The notes: generated by a model from the letters alone, not told the origin. A stretch of 64,000 nucleotides of DNA from Candidatus Thalassarchaeaceae archaeon (GCA_030748775.1 JASMLH010000006.1:1-64000); one strand, 5' to 3'. Positions 8,918 through 17,885 are shown, numbered from the stretch's first letter. A program made the numbers and translations.

Positions 8918-10075
8918 ATGAAACCCCCAGAAATAGAGGACGAGGGGATTCTAGCTAGATATCCATTCCTTCCTCAGGGAAGCCACTTCATCAGAAAGGT
9001 TCTGCAGGACAATGGAATTTCGGTTTCTGAATTGATTGACGAGCCATGGCTGGAAGACGTGAGAATTAGAGGAAGATTACGACTGATTGACTCCGTACTA
9101 CAGAAGGACGGGATAGGTTCATCTTCGAGTATCGATCTATCTACAGATGTGGGAAAAATGACGGAGGTTCTCTCATTTCTTCATGCCATGTTGGTTGTTT
9201 GCGCCTCTTTCGACGAGAGGCTGATGACCAGGTGGATAGAAGGAGAGTCCAGTAGGGCAGACCTTCTTCTGGGGATGGATGATGACAACTTTCCAGTTAT
9301 TTCTTCATCGTACCTTTCGGGTGTCAGAGCTGAGGATAACGGTCGCGGCGATCTCGAATACTGGGTCCCTCTAACTGACTTTATTGAGCTAAGTCCGAGA
9401 ATCTCTGGAAGCTACTGGAGGCTTGTCAATAGGCCGATGAGAGACGGTTGGGTATGCCTTGACGCAGGGGCCGGAGAGACAAGCAGGCAGAGAGCTGCTC
9501 GGCTGATTAAAGAGAGAATCAGAGAGTCTCTTCTACGTGATTGCGAGGGCAGGATGGAGAAGATGGATGACGAATTCGCAGCCAGGTTCTCAGAGCCAGT
9601 GGAAAGGATCACTGGTCTACTGTCGGAAAGAGTCGAGGCTGAGATGCCGATGACTGCCGCTATCAGAGATGACTGGCCGCCCTGCTTCGAATCTGCGGTT
9701 TCTGAATTGAACCAAGGAGTAAACGTGAACCATGTAGGCAGAGTTTTCCTCGCAGCCTTCTCTAGAGCGGTCGGCCTCAATAGAGAGCAGACTTGCAGCT
9801 TCTTCGCGAACGCTCCGGACTACGATTCAGAGACTACGGCCTACCAAGTAAACCAGATTTACGAGCGCGAATACACTCCTCATGGTTGTGCTACGCTGAA
9901 GACTAATGCCAGGTGCCCGGTTCAGCTTGGTGAAGACCAATTATGCGACCAGGAATGGCTTACTCATCCACTGAAGTACATTCGAGCGAAGCAGAGGAGG
10001 AGGTACCGGGACGAACGAGGGTCTGATGGCGGAGCTAAGGAGGAGTCGGGGAGCAGTTCTGCCAATGCCTCATAA
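8918..10075 (+). CDS. priL: DNA primase large subunit PriL
   Basis: Regulatory subunit of the archaeal/eukaryal-type replicative primase, which works with PriS to make primers. The C-terminal iron-sulfur domain is clear: WPPCFE, then NHVGRVFLAAF, NAPDYDSETT, HGCATLKTNARCP and QLCDQEWLTHPLKYIRAK. The four cluster cysteines (PPC, HGC, ARC, QLC) are all present. The N-terminal YPFLPQGSHFI block is also family-typical. The track uses GTG at 8906; the ATG at 8918 is more likely, giving 385 residues. The small subunit PriS is not in this window. It is divergent from mptE and followed by the DUF373-pcc1 pair. Confidence 0.93.
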   Translation: MKPPEIEDEGILARYPFLPQGSHFIRKVLQDNGISVSELIDEPWLEDVRIRGRLRLIDSVLQKDGIGSSSSIDLSTDVGKMTEVLSFLHAMLVVCASFDERLMTRWIEGESSRADLLLGMDDDNFPVISSSYLSGVRAEDNGRGDLEYWVPLTDFIELSPRISGSYWRLVNRPMRDGWVCLDAGAGETSRQRAARLIKERIRESLLRDCEGRMEKMDDEFAARFSEPVERITGLLSERVEAEMPMTAAIRDDWPPCFESAVSELNQGVNVNHVGRVFLAAFSRAVGLNREQTCSFFANAPDYDSETTAYQVNQIYEREYTPHGCATLKTNARCPVQLGEDQLCDQEWLTHPLKYIRAKQRRRYRDERGSDGGAKEESGSSSANAS

Positions 10076-10113
10076 GTGGAGGCTGCCCAACTCGGTGCAA
10101 ACGGAGGGGGAGC

Positions 10114-11232
10114 ATGGTACGGACACTGGTCCTAACATTAGATAGAGACAATGACTTGGGAGTCAAAGCTGGCATCAGAGGGCCCGTAGTAGGACGAAAG
10201 TCCTGCCTTACCGCAGCATTGAGACTGGGGATAGCCGACCCGGAGGAGTCAGACACAAATGCAATTCTAGGCGCACTGCACCACCATGACAGGATTTCCG
10301 AAGGAGCCTCGACTTCAGACGAGGTCGAGATTGCGATTCTAACTGGAGATGTACGGGTCGGTCCGAGAAGCGACCGGGCGATAGCCAGCCAGCTTGACGA
10401 GGTAATCCAGGACTTCCAACCAGACAGTGCGATGCTGGTGACTGATGGAGTCGATGACGAGGCCGCCCTTCCAATAATCACCTCAAGAATAAGAGTCGAC
10501 ACAATAGAGAAGGTAATAGTAAGACAATCCAAGGGAATCGAGGGGACTTACTACTACATCATCAAGGCAGTCGAAGACCCAAGGTTCAGAGCCAGGCTCC
10601 TTGTACCTCTAGCCGTATTCCTGATGATTCTAGGCCTTGGGCTAATTATTCCAAATGGGATTGCACTGATAGGGTCGCTGCCACTTCTAATCGGAATTTG
10701 GCTACTTGGAAAGGGGCTCGGTTTAGAGGCACAAATGGAAAGAGTGGCTATGGAGATGCGTGATAGTGCGACTGGGGGGTTGTTCTCCTCATTACTGTGG
10801 GGTGGATCGGTAGTCTGCATTTTCCTTGCAGTAGCGACAGTATGGGAAGGCATGAACGACCCGGTTCCCGTAGAGGGCAAGATCTACCAGGTGATCGATC
10901 TTGTTGACGAGGCACTTCAGTGGATTATAGGTGCAATATTCTCTTTCCTCCTTGCCTTGGGGGTTCTGCGTTGGAAGGAGGGTTCTTTCACGGGACGGAG
11001 CGTGCTTCTCATCGGCCTCAGCGTTGTAATCTACACGTTCGTTGACGCTTCCATTGGCGTGGCACTGTTGATAACGGGTGGAAGTGAATATAGCCCGACC
11101 TTCGACCAACTCGGGCAGGACTGGTGGCTTCCCTTTTTCTCTTTGGTGCTTTACTACCTTCTAAGGACCGTAGTTCAGTCATTTTCGGAAGACGAGGAGT
11201 TTGGCTCAGGAAACAGATTCTGGGGAGTATAG
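10114..11232 (+). CDS. DUF373 family membrane protein
   Basis: Archaeal protein of unknown function (DUF373). The N-terminal soluble domain (~150 residues) starts with VRTLVLTLDRDNDLGVKAGI and contains DAMLVTDGVDDEA-type and IVRQSKGIEGTYYYI blocks typical of the family. About six hydrophobic segments follow (LLVPLAVFLMILGLGLII, IALIGSLPLLIGIWLLG, LLWGGSVVCIFLAVATVW and others). It lies just before pcc1, whose ATG begins two bases after this stop codon, so the two are probably co-translated. The family is recognised with confidence but no activity can be assigned. Confidence 0.85.
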   Translation: MVRTLVLTLDRDNDLGVKAGIRGPVVGRKSCLTAALRLGIADPEESDTNAILGALHHHDRISEGASTSDEVEIAILTGDVRVGPRSDRAIASQLDEVIQDFQPDSAMLVTDGVDDEAALPIITSRIRVDTIEKVIVRQSKGIEGTYYYIIKAVEDPRFRARLLVPLAVFLMILGLGLIIPNGIALIGSLPLLIGIWLLGKGLGLEAQMERVAMEMRDSATGGLFSSLLWGGSVVCIFLAVATVWEGMNDPVPVEGKIYQVIDLVDEALQWIIGAIFSFLLALGVLRWKEGSFTGRSVLLIGLSVVIYTFVDASIGVALLITGGSEYSPTFDQLGQDWWLPFFSLVLYYLLRTVVQSFSEDEEFGSGNRFWGV

Positions 11233-11233
11233 G

Positions 11234-11473
11234 ATGGGAAAATCTCAGACAACGATAGTCTGGAACGGTCCCAAGGAAAGAGGAGAAGCTTTGCTCTCCG
11301 CTATATCTCCAGACGACCCGAATGACTTCGAAGCCGAGATAACTGGAGACGGCGAAGTTGTTGAGCTCCGGATAGTGGTTAATTCGGATGGTCTGCGGCA
11401 GTCGAGAGCAACCGTTGACGATATTCTGGCCTGCCTTGTTGCAGCAGAATCTGGACTTGATGTGATAGGCTGA
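11234..11473 (+). CDS. pcc1: KEOPS complex subunit Pcc1
   Basis: Small dimerisation subunit of KEOPS, the complex that makes the universal t6A37 modification of ANN-decoding tRNAs with Kae1 and Bud32. The 79-residue product has the Pcc1/CTAG pattern: LLSAISPDDPN, an acidic strand, then LRIVVNSDGLRQSRATVDDILACLVAAE. I moved the start from the track's 11201 to the ATG at 11234, which avoids a 32-base overlap with the DUF373 gene and has GGGGAG upstream. Other KEOPS genes are not in the window. Confidence 0.85.
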   Translation: MGKSQTTIVWNGPKERGEALLSAISPDDPNDFEAEITGDGEVVELRIVVNSDGLRQSRATVDDILACLVAAESGLDVIG

Positions 11474-11493
11474 CTATTCGGACTATTCAAGGC

Positions 11494-12459
11494 ATGGCCA
11501 CTTCTCCAAGGAATGTGGAAAGGCTCCCCCATGACCGTTCTAGCCTCCTGTACTCGACTGATGAAGGAGGTGGGCCCTCGGGAATGCTATTGGATTCTAT
11601 TGACAGGTGGACGGGCGCCATGCTTGCAGATGATGTTGCGAATGATAGGATCGAAGGTGGATTCATAGTGGGAAGGGTCATCTCAAAACAGAGTGGAGTC
11701 GTTGCAGGAAGATTTGCTGTGAACAGAATGATGGAGAGGTGTTTCCAGTCATGCATAGCCTCTTGGTCTGTCGAAGAAGGTCAGATGGTTTCTGAAGGAG
11801 ATCTGATTCTATCAATAGAGGGTCCCTCTGAGGGAGTTTTGAGGTGCGAAAGAGTGATGCTCAACATTATCGGTAGGATGTCTGGAATTGCAACTGAAAC
11901 ATCGGAATGGCTGAGTTCATCTCAGGGCTTCCCTGTTGCCTGTACTAGAAAGACGGAATGGGGCCTATTGGACAAGTGGGCAGTTCACGTTGGCGGGGGA
12001 CTTACCCACAGACTGAACAGGGAAGATGCCCTCATGATCAAAGAGAACGACCTAGCGGTTTTGGAAACGGAGGTGCCCGATGAAAGCTCGGTTGTGGCTA
12101 TTGCTGTAAACAAAGTAGATTTCGATAAGGAGGCTTCATTCTGCACTGTAGAGGTTTCGGATACCAAGCAAGCCATTGAAGCTGCTAAGGCATGGTCAGA
12201 ATGCCAAAATAGACGAAGTGGAAAGGAAAGGATCGTCCTACTGTTGGACAACATGGGGCCATCAAGATGCTCCGAGGCGGCGATGGAATTGAATCGTGAA
12301 GGATTGCGTGACTGGTGTATTCTGGAGGGTTCTGGTGGCATAGAAAGAGAGGCCCTTGGGGAATGGGTGACTCAGTCAGAGGTAGATCTGGTTTCGACTA
12401 GTGCTGTAAACATGGGAGTGGCCCCTTTGGATATCTCTATGATTGTAGGAGGCGAGTGA
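11494..12459 (+). CDS. nadC: Nicotinate-nucleotide pyrophosphorylase (quinolinate phosphoribosyltransferase)
   Basis: Converts quinolinate and PRPP to nicotinate mononucleotide in de novo NAD synthesis. The 321-residue protein has the N-terminal sandwich domain with GVVAGRFAV and EGDLILSIEGPSEGVLRCERVMLNII, then the catalytic barrel with ACTRKTEWGLLDKWAVHVGG, GLTHRLNREDALMIKENDLA and the late LLLDNMGP and LEGSGGI phosphate-binding blocks. The order matches NadC. The stop codon abuts the ATG of the next gene, suggesting an NAD/CoA cofactor operon. NadA and NadB are not present here. Confidence 0.9.
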   Translation: MATSPRNVERLPHDRSSLLYSTDEGGGPSGMLLDSIDRWTGAMLADDVANDRIEGGFIVGRVISKQSGVVAGRFAVNRMMERCFQSCIASWSVEEGQMVSEGDLILSIEGPSEGVLRCERVMLNIIGRMSGIATETSEWLSSSQGFPVACTRKTEWGLLDKWAVHVGGGLTHRLNREDALMIKENDLAVLETEVPDESSVVAIAVNKVDFDKEASFCTVEVSDTKQAIEAAKAWSECQNRRSGKERIVLLLDNMGPSRCSEAAMELNREGLRDWCILEGSGGIEREALGEWVTQSEVDLVSTSAVNMGVAPLDISMIVGGE

Positions 12460-13245
12460 ATGGCAGATTTACCTGAAAGCCATCCTCGTAGAAGCTCGCT
12501 TTTGGCTAGGCAGAAGATTGTTGATGGAACCAAAAAGGGACTATTGGCAGACTCGTCCATGATTGCGCATGGCAGGGGTGAAGCCTTTGACTATCTACTG
12601 GGAGAGAGAACGACCGATTCTGCTGCCATGGCAATTAGACATGTTGCAACACTACTGATCTCAGCAGAGAGGCCGGTGATTTCCGCAAATGGTAATACTG
12701 TCGTCCTAGCAGGTGAGAGTCTGATCAGAGTTGCCGCAGTAGTAGGTTGTCCGATAGAGGTTAATCTGTATTATCGCACACCGGAAAGAGTGTTCGGGCT
12801 GCTTTCTCTGCTACAGGAACAGCGGGATTCTGTCGCCGAAGAGAAAGGGCCGAGCGAGTTCAAAGGCGATTGGGGAAAGGCGGTTCGTTCGGTACGGCTT
12901 CTTGGAGATGAGGCGGACTTCAGGATTGAGGGGCTCGAAGGTCCGCGTTCGTTATGCACCGAAGATGGAATTGGTTTAGGCGATTTGATTCTAGTTCCGC
13001 TAGAGGACGGAGACAGATGCGAAGCTCTGATTTCTTTGGGAAAGCAGGTTTGCGTAATCGACTTGAATCCTCTTTCCAGAACCGCCAGGACTGCGAGTGT
13101 AACAATCGTAGACGAGGTGTCCAGGGCTTCAATTTCCCTACTCTCAGAGGTCCTCAACCCCACAAAGATAGAAGGTGAGTGGGATAACGATGCTGCTCTG
13201 AGAGATTCACTGAAACACATGTCTAACTCAATTGATAGGCTCTAG
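12460..13245 (+). CDS. 4-phosphopantoate--beta-alanine ligase (archaeal pantothenate/CoA pathway)
   Basis: Archaeal-specific enzyme (former DUF137) that joins 4-phosphopantoate and beta-alanine to 4'-phosphopantothenate, replacing bacterial PanC/CoaA. The 261-residue protein shows the conserved blocks SHPRRSSLLARQKIVDG, MIAHGRGEAFDYLLGE, AERPVISANGNT, GDLILVPLEDGDRCEAL and VCVIDLNPLSRTARTASVT. It starts directly after nadC with no gap. This gene is one of the strongest archaeal markers in the window. Its end overlaps the convergent dehydrogenase gene by 4 bases. Confidence 0.92.
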   Translation: MADLPESHPRRSSLLARQKIVDGTKKGLLADSSMIAHGRGEAFDYLLGERTTDSAAMAIRHVATLLISAERPVISANGNTVVLAGESLIRVAAVVGCPIEVNLYYRTPERVFGLLSLLQEQRDSVAEEKGPSEFKGDWGKAVRSVRLLGDEADFRIEGLEGPRSLCTEDGIGLGDLILVPLEDGDRCEALISLGKQVCVIDLNPLSRTARTASVTIVDEVSRASISLLSEVLNPTKIEGEWDNDAALRDSLKHMSNSIDRL

Positions 13246-14429
13246 TTGCTCATCGAAGAAAGAGTCTCTACGCATCGGCCAGCAATTGCCTCTCCCACTT
13301 CACTGGTGGAGGCGTTGCCCCCGAGATCATAGGTTACCTTACCTCCAGATGAAAGGTGGGACGAAATAGCCCCCTCTAGAACCTCAGCGCATAGAATTGC
13401 GTCATTATCATCATGACGCGCACCGAGTGTCTCGAACATCAGTTGTATCGAGGAGATTGCCGCAATTGGATTGACCATGTTTTTTCCGGCATACTTTGGG
13501 GATGAGCCATGAACAGGTTCGAAGAGCATGTGATTGTCTCCAATGTTGGCACTGGCGGCCATTCCCATTCCACCCTGAAGAACCGAGGCGAGATCTGTGG
13601 CTATGTCCCCAAACATGTTCGGCAGGACCACGATGTCTAGGTCCTCTGGATTCCTAACCAGCCACATTGAAAACGCATCGATATACGCCTCATTTGTCTC
13701 AATTTCTGGATTGTCGGCAGAAACCTCCCTGAACACCTTCCGAAATAGCCGGCATCCTCTGGTCACATTGCTCTTGTCTACGCAAGTAACCTTCTGAGGT
13801 GATTTCTGACGCATTGATCGCCTCTTGGCCAAATCAAATGCGAACCTGATGACTCTTTCACTACCCATTCTGGAGATTGGCCTTGCATCCCATTCCACCT
13901 GACCTTCTAAGCCTGGGAATTTTTCAATTACGATCGGTGAGTCCTTCTCCCCTCCCTGCGCGGACATAGCAGACCTGCGAAGTAGAGAATGATAGAGCCC
14001 TTCTGTATTCTCTCTGATCAGCACCATATCCACAAGACTGTGGTCCCAGACATCGCTGAAGTTGCCATGTACCTTGTGGTTCACCCCCTGGTAAAGCTTC
14101 ACAGGCCTAACGTTTGCGTACAGATCCAAAGCGGACCTGAGGCCCAACAGAACCTGTCCACCTGCCACGTCGCCATTTGGTAGAGAAGCCCCGGGCCAGC
14201 CCACTGCACCTACGACGATTGCATCGGAATTGTCCCTGCAGTGTTCGAAAGAACCCGATGGCCATTCTTCTCCAGTTTCTAAGTAGTGTTGCCCCCCGCA
14301 AGGTATCTCCGTGGTTTCGAAAGAAATGGGGCCGAACTCCTCAAAGGCGGAAATGACCTTCTTTGCCTGATCTATAACCTCTGGGCCTGTTCCATCTCCC
14401 GGCAAGAGGGTCAAACGGTAGGCCGCCAT
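13242..14429 (-). CDS. Isocitrate/isopropylmalate dehydrogenase family enzyme, probably 3-isopropylmalate dehydrogenase
   Basis: NAD(P)-dependent beta-decarboxylating dehydrogenase. Visible family blocks are LTLLPGDGTGPEV, LDLYANVRPVK, LIRENTEGLYHS, CVDKSNVTRGC, EAYIDAFSMWLV, DIVVLPNMFGDIATDLAS and FEPVHGSSPKYAGKNMVNP. The YANVRPVK and EPVHGS blocks look more like isopropylmalate or homoisocitrate dehydrogenase than canonical isocitrate dehydrogenase, so leucine synthesis is favoured, but tartrate/malate-type relatives cannot be excluded. I use the ATG at 14429 (395 residues), which matches family starts and has GGTG upstream; the track start 14459 adds ten residues. No other leucine genes are nearby. 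Confidence 0.75.
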   Translation of the reverse strand: MAAYRLTLLPGDGTGPEVIDQAKKVISAFEEFGPISFETTEIPCGGQHYLETGEEWPSGSFEHCRDNSDAIVVGAVGWPGASLPNGDVAGGQVLLGLRSALDLYANVRPVKLYQGVNHKVHGNFSDVWDHSLVDMVLIRENTEGLYHSLLRRSAMSAQGGEKDSPIVIEKFPGLEGQVEWDARPISRMGSERVIRFAFDLAKRRSMRQKSPQKVTCVDKSNVTRGCRLFRKVFREVSADNPEIETNEAYIDAFSMWLVRNPEDLDIVVLPNMFGDIATDLASVLQGGMGMAASANIGDNHMLFEPVHGSSPKYAGKNMVNPIAAISSIQLMFETLGARHDDNDAILCAEVLEGAISSHLSSGGKVTYDLGGNASTSEVGEAIAGRCVETLSSMSN

Positions 14430-14528
14430 GAATGCTGGCACCTGCTTTTCATTCATCAATCCAACCCCGAGGAAATCAGAGTGAGTATAGGAGATAATTC
14501 ATAGACGGTCGGTGTCACAACACCGCCG

Positions 14529-15137
14529 ATGGGCAGTAGGTCAGAAGATGGGAACGAAGGGTCCAAGATTGACGTGAGAACCCTACCTGAATCGGTTGCC
14601 CTCCTTTGGGAAGCAATGCTCCGGCAGAATCCAAACTGGGATTTGTCAGAATGGCTAAACGAAAGGGCATCCGAAGAGCTAGGGTTGCTGGAATTGCATC
14701 TGGGAAGGGAGCGGCTTAGGCACGAGCAGAAATTGCATAGAATTGAGAACCTGGTAAAGCAACTGAAGAGAAAACGAGAGACTGCTCAGGGAACTACATG
14801 GATGGACCCGCACCAGAGGAATTTATTCGATGTTTATGGGGCCAAAGAGGGTGGTGAAACTGAGCATTCTGAGCAAATCGATGAAATCGTTCCACTAGTT
14901 GATCTAGGCTCCCTGGGTTCTGATGATGATCCCATTCTATCGATTGTCGCAGAGCATATCATTAGTACCATCGAAGAGGTTGATCCTGCTAGGAATGGGG
15001 TGCATTTTGAGACTATCAGCAAGGCACTAGGTACCATTGGAATCAGGACTGACGAGGTGGACGAGGCCCTCTCTTGGCTATTGCAGAGAAGCATTGTATT
15101 CGAGATGGACCAAGATGTCTTCGTGATTGACGGCTGA
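14529..15137 (+). CDS. Coiled-coil protein with possible C-terminal winged helix, partner of the methylase-like gene
   Basis: 202 residues; family not recognised. Residues ~55-100 form a charged helical stretch (LLELHLGRERLRHEQKLHRIENLVKQLKRKR), a probable coiled coil. The C-terminal ~75 residues (ILSIVAEHIISTIEEVDP, then alternating helices and strands ending IVFEMDQDVFVIDG) resemble a winged helix-turn-helix. Its TGA is followed immediately by the ATG of the next gene with no intervening base, so the two products are probably made together and may form a complex. Confidence 0.6.
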   Translation: MGSRSEDGNEGSKIDVRTLPESVALLWEAMLRQNPNWDLSEWLNERASEELGLLELHLGRERLRHEQKLHRIENLVKQLKRKRETAQGTTWMDPHQRNLFDVYGAKEGGETEHSEQIDEIVPLVDLGSLGSDDDPILSIVAEHIISTIEEVDPARNGVHFETISKALGTIGIRTDEVDEALSWLLQRSIVFEMDQDVFVIDG

Positions 15138-17174
15138 ATGAATTGGTTCGACCCAATAGTATCCTTCAAAGAAGATGAGCTGTTGGCTCGGCCAGACATG
15201 TCGAGCGAAACTTCTGGTTGGTATGCAAGGCTGGATCACGCATGCCCCGAAAGGGATTCTCAGATTCAGATATGGCTTGATTCCTGGATGGATGCCACGC
15301 TGAACGGTCAGCCAGTCGCAGCTGCCCTTCCTGTTGGATGGCCCACCCTTCCAGCAGGCCTTGTAAGTAACCCGGGTGGGGTACTAGATCACCTACTTGC
15401 CAGACATGAGGCCGAGAGTGATGGTAGATCCCCACGAGGAGTTTATGCAACTCCTGCAAAGTTCGTCGATGGAATCCTTTACGATGAGTTGCAAAAGGGA
15501 AGAAGCCAGAGAAAGGAGCCTCCAGCGACTCTCTCTCTAGCAGCACTTCCCCCTAGTTTCAGGTCGTTCGCAAGGCAGGTGAACGAAGACATTCGGGGAC
15601 CTCCCTCAATTGAAAACAGTTGCTCAGGTGGCTTGGAGGGAAGCACCGAGTCCGGAATTCCTCTGCCGTTTTCGGACCCGTGTGTAGGAGCAGGGCTATT
15701 TGCCGAGAGGGTCCTTCGAATTCACGCCGAAAGAACGATGTCTATGAACCCTGAAAAAAGGAAGGAAGACACTCTCAGGCTCCTAGAAGGACTTCAGTTG
15801 ATTGACTCTTCTGAAATCGCCGTGGAGAGTGCCAGAAAGAGGCTACTAATTGTCTTGGCAAGATTGGGTTTGGTAGATCTTAGGGGAGAGGGGAGCATAG
15901 GAGAGATCGGCAAAGACGAAGCCATGCTGATTCTTGAGGGCAATGTCCGCTGCGGCGATCCACTACGCGGTGAGTGGCCTTGGAACGAAAGGCCAAAACT
16001 AGTTGTTTCGAGGCCTCCTTGGCTCCGAATAAAGGACAGGTTCAGAGGACATCCCGATGGGAGTAGGATGAGGAAGGATCTATCCAGGGAGCTACGCGAG
16101 TTCAAAGATTCGAACGGAAAGCCAAGATTCTCCGCGATAAAGGGCAATGTCAATCTGTACAGACTTTTCATTGAGAGGAGTCTACAACTCTGTGAAAATG
16201 GGGGAAGGGTCAGGCTGATTGTCCCAGACTCCGTACTCAGGGAAAAGAGCAGTTCACCTCTGAGGAGGATAATGGTCCAGGAGAACGATTGGGAGAGTGT
16301 CTGGTCCTTCCCGGATGACAATCAACTTCTATTCGGAGGCTCGCAAGGGGTTGCAGTACTGGCAATTACAGCCGGTGGAAGCACTGAGGTTCTAACGAGT
16401 TTTGGACCACTAACGACTGCAGACATCGTCCCAGGCAAGGGCCTAGACTCATCTTCCCCCTTCCTTGAACTAGAGAGGGGGCCGTGGTCGATGTGGACAG
16501 ACACTAAATGGGCGGTTCCAAAAATGCCAAGGAATTCTATGGAGCGCGAGAGCACTCTAAGAGCGATTGGTTCATTGGCGGACAAGCCCAGATTGGTTGA
16601 GGAGGGCACTTGGCTGAACCCCGGTGGTAAGCGAATAAAAGTCAGAGTTGGTGAGATTGACAGAGGATCCTGGTCCAGCAGCATCAAAGACTGGGATCCA
16701 GAAGTTCCTGGGATTCCTTTCATTCGTGGGACACACATAGATTTGGTAGATGGAGAGGTTTGCCTTGTGCACCCGGCCATCAACCCCGATGCTTCTAATG
16801 ATGTCCATAACAAACTGGCGAAGTGGGAGGGTCCAGGAGAAATGCAGTCCGGACATCGAATTGCATGCCAGGCGATTGTAAATCCTCAAATTGAGCGTAG
16901 GCTTCTATGGACGGTGATTCCCCCAGGTTGTGTAATCGGGAACTCCGTCAGCTTCCTGGATCTCCCTCCCCATGTAGTTAAAGGTCTGAAAGAGAGATTC
17001 GGGAACATCGGCAAGGGGATGGAAGTTCTGGCTAAACAACTCAATTCTGAAGAATTGGACTTGTGGTCTAAGGCTTGGGCTGCGAACAACAACGTGAACA
17101 ACTACGAGATAGAGACTCTGCCATTCGAAGACTTGGAGGCGGCCCGCTCAGATTCGTATATCGGAAATCAATGA
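15138..17174 (+). CDS. Eco57I/N6-adenine methylase-like protein with altered catalytic motif
   Basis: 678 residues with the layout of Eco57I-type N6-adenine methylases. GVYATPAKFVDGIL matches the usual GVYYTPxxIV, PFSDPCVGAGLFAERVL is motif I (SAM binding), LQLIDSSEIAVESARKRL matches the following acidic loop and GNVRCGDPLRG follows. The catalytic NPPY/W motif reads SRPPW: codons tcg agg cct cct tgg put Arg where catalytic Asn/Asp/Ser must be. The C-terminal third (FIRGTHIDLVDG, IVNPQIERRLLWTVIPPGCV, NNVNNYEIETLPF) looks like a TaqI-type target-recognition domain. No PD-ExK nuclease is evident at the N-terminus. It is probably a DNA-binding pseudo-methylase, although an unusual active enzyme is possible. 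Confidence 0.7.
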   Translation: MNWFDPIVSFKEDELLARPDMSSETSGWYARLDHACPERDSQIQIWLDSWMDATLNGQPVAAALPVGWPTLPAGLVSNPGGVLDHLLARHEAESDGRSPRGVYATPAKFVDGILYDELQKGRSQRKEPPATLSLAALPPSFRSFARQVNEDIRGPPSIENSCSGGLEGSTESGIPLPFSDPCVGAGLFAERVLRIHAERTMSMNPEKRKEDTLRLLEGLQLIDSSEIAVESARKRLLIVLARLGLVDLRGEGSIGEIGKDEAMLILEGNVRCGDPLRGEWPWNERPKLVVSRPPWLRIKDRFRGHPDGSRMRKDLSRELREFKDSNGKPRFSAIKGNVNLYRLFIERSLQLCENGGRVRLIVPDSVLREKSSSPLRRIMVQENDWESVWSFPDDNQLLFGGSQGVAVLAITAGGSTEVLTSFGPLTTADIVPGKGLDSSSPFLELERGPWSMWTDTKWAVPKMPRNSMERESTLRAIGSLADKPRLVEEGTWLNPGGKRIKVRVGEIDRGSWSSSIKDWDPEVPGIPFIRGTHIDLVDGEVCLVHPAINPDASNDVHNKLAKWEGPGEMQSGHRIACQAIVNPQIERRLLWTVIPPGCVIGNSVSFLDLPPHVVKGLKERFGNIGKGMEVLAKQLNSEELDLWSKAWAANNNVNNYEIETLPFEDLEAARSDSYIGNQ

Positions 17175-17306
17175 CTTTGTTGAAACAGACATCAGGATTC
17201 CGATTCCCACAATCCGGAAAATCGATCGAGCAGGGAGAATGGATTAATATCCTTGCTACGCGTACGCTGGACGTTCCAGTCCCCGGAGCGCTAGTAGGAG
17301 AACATA

Positions 17307-17885
17307 ATGGGCATTAATCCCAAGATTGGAATAACCGGTCTTCCTCGATCTGGGAAGTCTGCGGTGCTTCAGAAAGTAATGGACATGATCAGTGAAGAGG
17401 GTGGTGGATCCATCCGGACCCGAGGGCCTTCCCCCCCAGAACACATCATAGGAGGAATGAGGTGTGAGGCAGTCATCGAGGATGGTGAACGAGTGGGTTA
17501 TGCTTGTGTGAACATCATCACTGGGGAGAAGGGGGTCATGGCTCATAGGAATATTGACTCCAGAAACAGGGTTCTTGGTTTTGGGATTGACCCGAGTGAG
17601 ATCGACCGGGTGGGCGTGCCGGCAATAATGGATAGTATTGGGAACTGTGAAATCCTGGTAATCGACGAGGTTGGGAAGTTCACTGTAGAGAGTGAGGGTT
17701 TCGTTAATGCGGTGAGAGTTGCGCTACAGCACGATAAGCCAACGTTGCTAACACTTCACAAAAAAAGCAGACATCCTCTGTTGCAGGACATTAGAAGGAG
17801 AGACGATGCTAGAATTCTGGAGGTTACCCCGGTTAACAGGTCCCTCCTGCCCTACAAGATTCACAAGCTAATTCAGGAGTTTTGA
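17307..17885 (+). CDS. Nucleoside-triphosphatase, THEP1 family
   Basis: P-loop NTPase of the THEP1 (NTPase_1) family, which hydrolyses nucleoside triphosphates; the physiological role is unclear. The Walker A motif is GITGLPRSGKSAVL and Walker B is EILVIDEVGKF. The central MRCEAVIEDGERVGYACVNI block and the final VTPVNRSLLPYKI are family-like. At 192 residues it is the usual length. The 132-base gap upstream contains a TATA-like TTAATATC about 60 bases before the ATG. It leads a string of small genes (membrane protein, GcvH, RNase H) on the same strand. Confidence 0.85.
   Translation: MGINPKIGITGLPRSGKSAVLQKVMDMISEEGGGSIRTRGPSPPEHIIGGMRCEAVIEDGERVGYACVNIITGEKGVMAHRNIDSRNRVLGFGIDPSEIDRVGVPAIMDSIGNCEILVIDEVGKFTVESEGFVNAVRVALQHDKPTLLTLHKKSRHPLLQDIRRRDDARILEVTPVNRSLLPYKIHKLIQEF

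Noticed and set aside
17075-17317. 80-residue ORF spanning methylase end and THEP1 start
   Set aside because: Most of it overlaps the methylase in another frame. Only the 48-codon part from 17171 is discussed as a possibility; not strong enough to annotate.
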